Shown here piece by piece: positions 44,763-55,050 of a stretch of 64,000 bases of DNA (within the stretch, counting starts at the first letter, position 1; every line of letters begins with the position of its first letter). The DNA comes from Xiphias gladius (taxonomy: Eukaryota > Chordata > Actinopteri > Istiophoriformes > Xiphiidae). Location: assembly GCF_016859285.1 (NCBI RefSeq), contig NC_053407.1, positions 21,040,215-21,104,214 of the forward strand, in the 5' to 3' direction. The position numbers were made by a program, and so were the translations under genes. The notes below the pieces were generated by a model. The model worked only from the letters and a program-made list of their open reading frames with translations. It was not told the origin of the DNA and ran no database searches.

Positions 44763-47700
44763 GAAAACACTGTTTCATTCAAAAGCTCCAAATTCAGTAA
44801 TCATCCCAGTTTTATTGTATGATTAAACAAGCAACTTGTAACTGCATACCACAGGCAAAGACTCCAGCGTGTATCTGGGAATGCCGCAGATAAATGCAGT
44901 TATGAATGGAAGGTCAGACATTACTATACAGCCAGAGGGTTAGGTTCAATAATGTGAAACGTTTGGATGAAATACTCCTCGTGTTAAATTATTTCCCTGC
45001 CCGCTACAGTTTGGTGCTGGACCTCCACAGCCAGTGGTGCTGCTGTGGCTTCGTTATCTAATGGCCCAATAAGATGACAGACTCAGGGCCGTTCCGCCGC
45101 TTCTGGCCTGCTTTATTTCCAGACTGTAAAAGGATATGGTTCCCTCCCCCCTTTATGCTGCCATGTCACCTAGTACCTTCAGCTCACTGAACCGTCTCAA
45201 CCCCTTGCAAGTAATCTGTCTACTCTCCTGTAAAAGCCAGACAAAAAGCCAGACGTGCTCCAGGCAAGGAGGGTAGGTGCCGTGCCCACAGGCTAGGCAT
45301 TAAACAGAAGGCTCCAAACACCCTCTGTCGCTGGTTACACTGCTTCCATTTTTATGACGTTTATCAGGGCTATCTGTCTGCTTGCTCCTAGCCATAACAT
45401 TGCCCTCACCCACATTTCATCAGATGGTTTAATCTGTAATGACAAAAAAAATGAAACAGGGTCTGTGTTACGTAAATATTATTTCCAAAATGCAACTCTT
45501 CCCATGATGTAAATCATTTGGCATTAACACTATTGGTTATTCATTATATATAAAGACAGTAGAAAAACTCTTGATGTTACTTAGCACAGCGATTGCTTCA
45601 CCTACCCCTCCACACACGCACACCTCCTTCCCTCAGCAGCCTCCTCCATCCAGACACTTCTGGAAGTCTATACTCTTACATTTCACGTCACCTTTTGACA
45701 CGCTCTCTTCCTGCAGAGGAAGGACTCAACAGATGACTGAGTACAAGCCTGAATGAACAGCAAGAGTGGACACGGAAACAGGCAAACTGTGGGAGTTTCA
45801 CCTTAATAAAAGCCAGGCAGGCGGATTTGTCCCATTTTATTTTTTAGTGTTATGGGAGGGGAACAGAAGGCCCACAGATGGCTAAAGTGCACCTGTGTCA
45901 TGTCATCTACCCCATGAGGTGAACAAAAGTAGGAAAGGAAACACATACAGTATCTACAGTAACAGTGGGAGAGGAAACAGTGACACTTTTTAATACTGTA
46001 CAAACCCCAGGTTTGAGCTCTTCTTCTGTGAATCCAATAAGCGATAACTGAAAAAGCAAACTTGTAGCCGAAATAGGTTGAAATAACTAATATTACAGAT
46101 CATGGTCACACAGTGTTAAAAAGGAAGGGACCTGTTGCACATTACACACTAATTGTGAACAGTTAGAGGTTTTGTCTGGCAAAATATCACTGGAAAATAA
46201 GCAAATACAATGTTCCCCTTTGTGGGGGGGGGGGTTTGCATTTACCTGCTATGACTTGTATCACCACTCATACTTTTGGTGGAGAGCACCCCCATGTTTT
46301 ACATCTGTTATAATTCTTTGTGGCTGTACATTTCATTATTGTTTATTTCGTATGTCTAAATGTTGTGTTCTGTGAAGATGTAGTCTAATCAACTGTGGTG
46401 GACAATAAAGTTGTATTGTATTGTGTTCCTAAAAAATACCAATACAGTGTAAGCTCTTCTCGTATCCTGGAAATTTGCTGCTCATGGAAAACACATAAAA
46501 TCAGTAGAGGAAAAAATGTTTTACTTTTGTGATATTTTCAAATGTGAAACTGGTCATAGGTCAATTGACATTCAATGGCGCACACCATCCGTAATTTCCT
46601 GTATAAAAGTATAAAAGTATACAGTGAGGATAACTTTCAAAGATTCCATTATAGAGATTTATACTCTGTACACTTTATAGAACTGGCCTGGAGTATGGAA
46701 ACAGGACCTAAAGATGTGGTTGGCACAATGTCAGGGTGGTATCAATAAGTGAGTTTGTGATCTTCATTGTGTAGGACACAATAGCGAAGGCCAACGAAAG
46801 AGTTTTTTTCCATTGCAAATTTACATAGCAAAACACTGAGGGTGTATCCCTCTCAAAAAGCCAAGGTCACATGGGATGGCCCCTGAGGATGTGACGGACG
46901 TGGTGACCTTGGAAGGCAGTGCTCTGGCAGTTGTTTATCACGAGGATGCCTTTTCGTTGCTCCAAGCTGAAACTTTGCTGAGAGAAAATTGCTCCATTAC
47001 TTAAATAAAATTGCACCTATTGTGCCACTTAGTTGTAACATTGATGGCTTTTAAAAGGCACTTCAATGAAGAAGAGCCATAAAACATTTGAAAGTTTCTG
47101 CTAGGTTGAGGATAACTATAACGTCTGTGTTGTGAAGCCATCTATTAGCATGCCTGATTGATGGTAACATGTCTTGAGGATCCACCCTTCAAAACCTTTA
47201 CTTTAGGTGAGGAAGCGGCTGGGAAGGGGGGTTAAGTAGCTCCCCGTAGATGCTCTCGATTGAGAGGCAGACAGGCTGATAATCTCAGTAAAGGATGGAG
47301 AAGATTTGGGTATTGGAGCCTGCCTGTGTTATGAGAGGAATGTCTGCCTCACCAGGGTGACCCTGCTTTAAGCTCCAGGTCTGTCCCCATGTTGTTGTAA
47401 CTGTGTTTAGGAGCAACTAAGCATGTAACATGTTAGCCTGCTGTAAAGGCAGGTCGGGGCAAGATGAATATATCTTCATTTTGAACGAGTGGACATGCAC
47501 AGAGAGCAGCCTGGTTGCAGGTCCTATTTATCATTACAAGCCTTTAATGAACCTGACAGAAAGTAATTATTGTCGTGACTTTGCTGCTCGACACACTCAT
47601 TGATTTTTGTCTCTCGATGACCCGTTCCCAGTGCTGGAAGAAGTACTCGGATCATTTACTTATGTAAAAGTAGTAAAATGTAAAAATACACTGCTACATG

Positions 47701-50623
47701 TAAAACTGTTATCAGAAAAATATACATAAAGTGTCAAAAGTAAAAGTACTCAGAAATATATAATTGTATGTATTAAATTATTGGACTACAATTATAGATA
47801 TGTTCATGCGTAAGCAACATTTTAATGTCGCTATGGGTTGTTGAGAGGCTCATTTTAAACTGTTTGATATTCTGATGGGTTGTTCATTCTGTAACAATGC
47901 ATCACATTTTATAAAATGATCTTAAGTTCTGAATGTAAATTTTGAATCCGCAAAGTAACAATTGCCGGTGGTCTGTGTATTTATATCCGAAAGACTGTGT
48001 TTGCTGCTTAATACCCTTAAGACTCTGTGGTGTTTGTATGTCTGCTCTGTGTAGCACTAGGGTCAATGAGAAACAACCTGAACCTGAACCTGAACAAGCA
48101 GCTTAAGCTAGTACACGGTTTCCCTCTGAAATGTGAAAAAGACCATGATCATGATCATGGTCAGTTTTCACCTCAGTGGTATTAGTAATGTTTCTGTTTT
48201 TGTGTTTATGAATAAATTATACTTAAAAAGAAGGTTGGGTTTTATTTGTATGCAACACCACACTGTTGTGTGTACAAAACAGATAATGATTTGACCTGAC
48301 CTAAAAACTGTATTTTTACAAGAAAGAAATCATCTCTCTTAGCATGTAATACTGTAGAGGGTATTGATTCAAGGACACGTTTTTCATTTCTTGAAATGGG
48401 GGAATATTGCCACCTAGTGGTTAAAATTGGATTTGGTTTTACAGAAGAGAGATTTAGATTAAAAATGACTCTATTAAGGTACAATGTAGTAATTTATTGT
48501 ACAGACATGGAATTATCCATAAATGATTGGGGTTTTGGACAAATTAAAGGGGTACAAGGGTTCCTCTAACTCCTTAGGATTCATCCCACAGAATTCGCTC
48601 CTTCGTTTTGTTGGCGTGTGTATAAATCTGTCATGTTTGGGCCATAAGTCTTCGTTCACTCAATTCAATAACCTCATCATTCAGCAATATACATAAGAGA
48701 TTTGATTAATTCACCTGCCTCTGGAAATGTCGTAACTGTATCTGGTATGTCGGGATCTTCAGTTAGGCAGATGTTCAGCCATTCATTCCAGCAAGTCTCT
48801 TTTGCAGCAACGTACCTGTCTCGTTGTTATGGTGCAATTTGCAACGTCCCCTTTGGTGATGTCTGCTACTGCACCTTGACCTTGTGCAGCCTAGACTGGA
48901 ATAAACATAATGTACTTTGTACTGATTAAGTCATTCTGAGTAAGCACATCAGGTAAAAGCCTAAAATGTAAAAAGCTGAATCTTCCCAATCTCAAACTAA
49001 GATATCTAGACTTTTCCTTCCATGTTCACATTTGAAAATTTTCCCTGCGTTTCATCTGTGAAATGTCCAACGGGGAAATATCCTACAGAGATCTTCTAGT
49101 CCTGTCTGTCAAAAGGAATTTATTCTAACCTAAAACATTAACCGGTAACCTAACAGGTTCACAGTAAATTTCTGTCGTCAGTGTGGTTTCGATTTTCCAC
49201 AGAAAAGCTCGTGTGAGATAAATCTCTCCTACAGTTAAATGCAGTTATCTTGATGTGCATTTTACTCAAAGATCTCTTTAATCCACCGTAACTCTAAAGC
49301 ACAACGCACGTTGCACACAGTTAACCCTCAATAATACGTTGACCACAGCAGCTATCAGCACTGCAGAGACAACACCAAAGTGTTTCCAGAGATAAACCCT
49401 CCACAAACATAACAACATTGCTATTTCCTGTTTTTTAGGGCACCATAAGAGATGGCAGTGATGATAAGACGAGCGAAACTCCTCCTTGTTCACTGACTTA
49501 ACCTCTGCTGAAATGTCTTCAAGGTGCTGAACTTTGATGTCTAATTTGTCCCTAGAAACAACCGCTGTAATCGCTGCTTTTAGGAGGATTGTGGACTGTG
49601 TAATTACAGTCATTTGTGTTGATCACAGTTACAGTAACTCCCAAATGAGGTTGTGGAGGCATCAGAAGTGACGCAAGCTGATAATCCGCGATACTTGCGA
49701 GCTGTTGAGGAGAGTCGGAGTCTCATATGGTTTTATTTTTGCTCTGGTCGTCACTCACCTCTTTTCCTGTTTCTCCTGTGGAGGATAACAAATGCCCCCA
49801 GCGCTGGCCGAGGCCTGAGCAGTGCGTCTCACGTTCCTCAACAAACATCCTGTGAACTAAACACACAATATACGTTACAAACACACAGGCACGCACACAA
49901 CTCCAGCCATACAAGATGCAGACCTCGCCGCGGTGTTTGTTTGGTGTTGTATTGCGGCAACAGGTGAACAAAAACTGCCCTGTTAAATTGTGGTACAGAA
50001 AAAAAAAAGAAAAAAGATCTAGACCTGGATCCACCCCATTTCTGATCACTGGATCTTTCACACCTGTACGTGTGCGTGTACAGGGGCTAGAGAAGTAGGT
50101 TAGGTAATACTTTTACTTTGTTAATTTATTAGTTCTCCCCGTCGTTAGCTGAGTATTTGAAGCTTTGTCAAAATGAGGATAAGTAACAAGTGTATCGTTG
50201 AGAAAACATGTTAAACTTAAACTTTTTCCGGTCTTTGTTTTAGTTGCACTGTGCGTAGCAGCTACAGCCAACTTAGCTAGCTGACAGGTAGCTTTAGCAC
50301 TAACATTAGCTGAGTCCGCTTTCACTTTTTGTTTGTTTGTTTTTTTTTAAACTTAACTAACATTATTTTTAAGAGTTCTTGCTTAAATTTCCTCAACGAG
50401 GGTTTCAGTCGACGCAGTGCCTCCTTTACAGCCAATGAAAGCTGATCAAAGTAGTTGGCTCGTTAGCGAACGTTAGGTGTTTGATTTCACTGGTAGCTCT
50501 GTCACGATGCTGTTAGCTATTCAAGAGACCATCGTCGTGAGGGGCGGAAGTATCTGCAGAAAGCAATAAATCGTGTGCCGGCTACGCTTTGAATACAATA
50601 TCGTGGCAGTGGTCGTCAGTGTC
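44763..50623. other. gene-poor interval with dispersed repeats
   Basis: No exon set could be assembled. It contains a repeat segment at about 47632-47770, a 22-base perfect palindrome at 48141-48162, a CTCF-like core at 48407-48420, and a 111-codon minus-strand frame at 49278-49613 that I cannot distinguish from chance. Sequence near 46380-46435 (GGTGGACAATAAAGTTG followed by a TATTG/TTGTG-rich tail) resembles the 3' end of a retroelement. The AMDHD1, SNRPF and CCDC38 genes that lie near HAL in human were not seen. Confidence 0.5.
47632..47770. repeat. dispersed fish repeat, GGAAGAAGTACTC... type
   Basis: It starts with GCTGGAAGAAGTACTCGGATC and runs into repeated AAAGTA/AAGTAAAAGTAC words. 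The same sequence appears in reverse orientation at about 54062-54240, ending GAGTACTACTTCTGCCACTG. Two inverted copies in the same window support a dispersed, non-coding element. Confidence 0.6.
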
Positions 50624-50712
50624 CCTTCGATAGCTCAGTTGGTAGAGCGGAGGACTGTAGAGGCAGCACAGCTGAAATCCTTAGGTCGCTGGTTCGAATC
50701 CGGCTCGAAGGA
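50624..50712 (+). tRNA. tRNA-Tyr (GTA anticodon) with 16-nt intron
   Basis: The acceptor stem CCTTCGA (50624-50630) pairs with TCGAAGG (50705-50711), and the discriminator A is at 50712. Box A is TAGCTCAGTTGG (50631-50642) and box B is GGTTCGAATCC (50691-50701). The anticodon GTA lies at 50657-50659. An intron at 50661-50676 follows base 37, the usual place for eukaryotic nuclear tRNA-Tyr introns, and its removal leaves a 73-base mature tRNA. The exons match the vertebrate tRNA-Tyr pattern closely. The gene looks intact, is flanked by unique sequence and has its own terminator. Confidence 0.96.
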
Positions 50713-50718
50713 GACTCA

Positions 50719-50723
50719 TTTTT
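50719..50723 (+). terminator. RNA polymerase III terminator (T5)
   Basis: Five consecutive T residues begin seven bases after the end of the tRNA-Tyr gene, as expected for RNA polymerase III termination. Confidence 0.85.
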
Positions 50724-51591
50724 GTACGTCGGCACAACGGCGAGGCCTGCGTGCAGTCTCAGGTAATTTACAACAACGTTCGTTGTTCCTGCAATTATTT
50801 CGAAAGTACATACGGGCATTGTTGGGGCAGTGAGAAATCCGCCATTTTGTTGGAGATGCAAGCGAACGGGATTTTGGGGTTGAGATTGTCAGATCGATAG
50901 GTTATCACTCTGAAATATCGCTATTTAACGGTCTCCTTGCAACAGATTAATGATATTCTCACAAGTGGTCATCTGCTAAATGAACCCCCTTTTAGGAATT
51001 AGAATTCGTAAGTGAAGAAAAATAGGGGCACTTACTACTTTTGGGACAGTTTTCAGTAAATAGATTTCAAGTACACCTGTAAAACAGGTGTAAGTAGCTA
51101 AAATTTTACAATGTACACACAGTGATATTATCATTCTCAAATTCCAAACATAGCCATTATGAGTAATCAGTATATCAGCAAATAATGAAATATTGGCATC
51201 GCCTTCCATCCCATTTGTTTGCATCTTCAACAAGTGGCATGAATGTTGAATTAGCCTTGGTACTTCTTAACTGCTTTTGCCTTTGCCTCTTGCCCTGCTA
51301 AGAATCTGGGTTAGCGTTAGTTAGAAAGGGATTTTTTGTTGTTGTTGTCAGTATCGACCCAGAAAGACTGCAAGACTAACTGTGTCCTACGTCGTATTGA
51401 CTGTATCGTATGATTGTAATTTCTCAAACATCGTGACTAAAAAGTCATTTCCATCACTGTAACGTTTGTAAATTCTGCCTCAAAACATGGACAAACCTAT
51501 ACAGGAATGTTGGTTTGTACTGATTAGATGGATGGATGTTTTGACACATGCCCAGGCTTGGTATACCACTGAAGAACATTTAGACGCACAA

Positions 51592-51981
51592 CACACAGTA
51601 ATGTGCAAAGGTTTTAGGCACTAAAAGTAAAGTGGGGATGCTTTCAAAAAATAATGCCATGAATAGATTTTATTTATCTGCATACAAATTGCAGTAAACA
51701 GACGATGCCTGAGTCAAATCACTTATTGGTGTGACCACCCTTTGTAATCCCAGACTGACTCCATGACGTTGAGATCAGGGCTCCGTGGGGGCCAGACCAT
51801 CTGTTGCAGGACTTCTTGTTGTTCTTGTCACTGAGCATAGTTCTTCATGACTTTGGCTGTATATTTGGGGTTTTTGTCACGCTGCAGACTGAATTTGGGA
51901 TCCATCAGACGCGCCCCCTTACGGTACTGCGTGATGGAAAAGAATCTAAGGTTCCTAAAACTTTTGCACAGTTATGTACAC
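51592..51981 (-). mobile_element. Tc1/mariner-like transposon remnant, internally deleted
   Basis: The ends are inverted repeats: CAGTAATGTGCAAAGGTTTTAGGCA at the left (near 51596-51620) and AGGTTCCTAAAACTTTTGCACAGTTATG at the right, about 390 bp apart. On the minus strand, translated fragments still read LQRDKNPKYTAKVMKN and then WPPRSPDLNVMESVWDY. These are the two best-known C-terminal signatures of Tc1-type transposases (QQDNDPKHT and WPxQSPDLNPIEHxWD in the family). The frame is broken and most of the transposase is gone, so the copy is dead. Confidence 0.8.
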
Positions 51982-53897
51982 TGGGCTTCAGAAAGGTTTG
52001 CTAATAAACACTTCCAAGTTTTTTGCCCTGGTTTTGCCTCTAACAGAGATTCCTCTCTGTTTAATCAGGAGCTATTGTCTTTTAGAGTGTGTTCGTGGTT
52101 TCTGTGGAAACACATTTTTGCCTTTCATTCAATGATAAGTGTTTGTAAAGTCCACAAGTCACTGCAGAAAAACTAAATATAGCAATTGAGGTTATGTGTT
52201 GAAAAAGCTGAGATTGCAACAACACAAATTAACTTGTGGTCCCACCGAATTCAGTTTGGCTAAGCACATCTTTATTGTAACATTGTACTATATCGGTGTA
52301 CAACAGATATCTGCCCCCAGTGCTACTGTCTGTTACGAGTTGTCTCCTTTAAATTTGTTGACCACAGCTGCCTTTGTGGGTCCGTGACATACCACCTTTA
52401 TGTTCCTCAGGTTTTTCCTCACTGCACCTCAAGGTGGCAGAGTGGTTTCTCAGCCCAGACCAGTAGGTGCTGTTTAAGTCCACTGGGAGGCTACTGTTAA
52501 AATTTACTTTCCTGAGGTTTAAAACACACCTGGGAACTAAAGCAGTGTGACTGCAAACCTAAAGAGACATTTCTTTCTCTTTACACTGAGCGTGCATGTA
52601 TTGTAGATACTGCACGGAAAGAGAATTATTTAGCTTTCAGTAAATGAGTGTGTATCTGATAAAGCTATATGAAGGCCTTTTGTACACAAGTTGAAATTCA
52701 TTGTCATCTCATCTGTCACTAAACTAAACAGAGGCAACTCTGATGGGCTGTTCATCAATTTATGAATTTATATTTAATTAGAGCGTAAACCATCAGTCAA
52801 TTCACTGATTGACAAAAAATGTATCTGGAACAATTATTAATAAATGTTAATAATAGTCATTTTTCAGGTAAAATGCCAAACATTTTGTTGGTTCCAGGCT
52901 CTCAAATGTAAAGATTTAATCCTTCTCTATGTCATAGTAAATAGTAAACTGAATATCTTTGGGTTGTAGACTGATAGTCGGATGTTTATGTGCAGCTCTA
53001 CTGATAAAGGCACACATCGGTCTACACTACTAATATTAAAACTTAAAACACATGATTTATTTTAGACGGTGGTAGGATTTATAGTCCTGGGATTTACCTT
53101 ATTCCCTAAAGCACACTTTTGAGGAGCTCCTCTTCTCAGCCTTCAGACAGACACCATGAGGGACATCTGGTCAAATCAGTTGATAGTTAGACAAACCTGC
53201 TGGCATATAACAGCTCACCTACACCGAATGAAGATTCATAACATCCCTTGCTGTGCTTTCACCTCCTGTTACATCATTTTCTTTGGTATCACTTTTTTCT
53301 GAAGTTTTGTAGCTGCATGGTGTTTTACATTCTACGTTGTATTTTTTTTAAAATAGGATTTCTGTAATTTAAAGAGTCTTATGTCACATAGGTTTCCTAT
53401 GGTAATATTACCCAACATCTTTGTGACACACTACAGTTACAACTCTTATTACTTCGACTACCAGTACTTCTACCACTGCTACTACTAAAAGGAATCATGA
53501 TGATGGTAAACATGATGACAAAACAGAAATGAGTTAGTGTATCATCAGTGGTGGAAAGTAAATAATTGTCTGAGTTGTTAACAGTTCCACGACACATTTC
53601 CCCTCTAAACTTATGAAAGTAAAATATCCAATGTTTCACTAAACCAGGAAGGATTAGAGGAAAGTCCAAAAATATACAATATAAACTTTTTTTTTTTCCT
53701 TTTTCCTCTCCCATTACTCATCTCACAATCTCTCAGATTTATCTTGTGACCCTTCAGATGGTAGGTTGGGAAACACCTACCTAACTGTACATACAGTAGT
53801 TAAAACTAACGCCACCTTGACCAGCTACAACAGTAAAATGCTGCTTACACATTGATCCAGCAGAAGTAGTAATCTAGTCTTATTGACCACTCAAAAT

Positions 53898-54048
53898 GTG
53901 TTACCACATTCACACACACTATGTGAATTTGGGGTTCAGCATCTTGCCCAAGGACACTTTGATATGCGGACTGGAGGAGCCAGGAATTGAACTAGCGATC
54001 TTCTGGTTAGTGAATGACCTGCTCTACCTGCTGAGCCACAGTCACCCC
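53898..54048 (-). repeat. tRNA-derived SINE fragment
   Basis: On the minus strand it begins GGGTGACTGTGGCTCAGCAGG, continues into GTAGAGCAGG (a box A-like region) and reaches CTAGTTCAATTCC (box B-like, consensus GGTTCGANTCC). A fish-typical tail follows, containing CAAAGTGTCCTTGGGCAAG. It cannot fold into a sound tRNA cloverleaf, so it is a SINE, not a tRNA gene. Confidence 0.75.
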
Positions 54049-54061
54049 TATAGTCATAGTG

Positions 54062-54240
54062 ATGTCAGTCAAGAATGAATACTTTTACTTTTTGTACCTT
54101 TTCCTGAGGACACTTTTGTACTTTTTCTCAAGTAGGACTTAAGATGCAGAACTTTTACTTGTAGTTCAATATTTTTGCATTGCTGTAGTGGTACTTTTAC
54201 ATAAGTAAAGGATTTGAGTACTACTTCTGCCACTGTGTAT
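54062..54240. repeat. inverted copy of the GGAAGAAGTACTC dispersed repeat
   Basis: It reads ACTTTTACTT-rich words and closes with GGATTTGAGTACTACTTCTG, the reverse complement of the start of the copy at 47632. A related piece (AGTGGTGGAAAGTAAATAAT) lies at about 53546, so 53546-54240 may be one element interrupted by the SINE. Confidence 0.55.
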
Positions 54241-54628
54241 CATGAGGTAAATTAACTTCTGTCTACCACATGCAGAAATAGTGAGCAGAAGCAGGACGCA
54301 CATCATCATGCAAATATTCAAAGAAATCACATTTTAAATAAATGTTATTGTTGTCTAAGTTGGAGATGTATACATGACAATCATTTAAGATTTCATATAA
54401 TTGCACCAGAACAACAACATTTAATCAGCGCAATGTGTGTGCTACATCATTAAAAAAGATTTAATATGAAAATGGTATAATGGCTGAGGTAGTCATGTAG
54501 CAATAACAACTAAATTGGATACATTTAAAGGGAAAACAAAAGTTAAGATAAATACAACTAATATACAGTGGTGTAGGGCAGTGTATATGCAGGTTCAACA
54601 CCCAGTAATTACTAAAGAAGTATACTCC

Positions 54629-54930
54629 CCTGGCCACTTTATTAGGTACACTTAAGCAATCTAATGCAATCCATCCAATGCAATATTCTGCCCCCCCCCC
54701 CCATATGTTTGTTGGGCAAAACATTAGAAACACCTAAATATAATGCTGTCCAGTTCAACACCACAGCAAACTAGAAGTTTAATAATAAATATGTAGTTAA
54801 ATGAATACCTCTCTGACAGTGTCAAGCAAAACTTTTATTAATTATTATCTTTGTAAAGGAAAAATTTGTGGCTGAGCTGTTGTTTTGGATTGCATTAGAT
54901 TTTAAGAGTATCCTTAATAATGGCCACTAA
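54629..54930. repeat. foldback MITE-like element, TTATTAGGTACAC family, copy 3
   Basis: The left end CTGGCCACTTTATTAGGTAC is the inverse of a degenerate right end near 54900-54930 (TCCTTAATAATGGCCACTAA). The interior shares AACATTAGAAACACCTAAAT and GTTCAACACCACAGCAAAC words with the copies at 8004 and 32376. A poly-C run of about 14 lies at 54690-54703. No coding capacity. Confidence 0.7.
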
Positions 54931-55050
54931 GCGTATATATAGTATATCCATTTCTTAAATTACCAACATATCCTCAAGGATTGAAAACTTTAATGTCAGA
55001 AATCAAAGTATGACCTTAGTCTACAAGGGTGTCATTTTTTGAACATGCAT

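Larger units (their letters stand above)
50713..55050. other. hal downstream region with repeats
   Basis: No coding exons recognised. It carries a Tc1-like remnant (51592-51981), a SINE (53898-54048), an inverted copy of the GGAAGAAGTACTC repeat (about 54062-54240) and a foldback element (54629-54930). The hal 3' UTR must begin below 55051, but no clear poly(A) signal could be chosen. Sequence between 52150 and 53500 holds nothing I can identify. Confidence 0.5.

Noticed and set aside
53990-54048. Possible tRNA gene on the minus strand
   Set aside because: Box B is degenerate (AGTTCAATTCC) and the acceptor stem does not pair; it is the head of a SINE.
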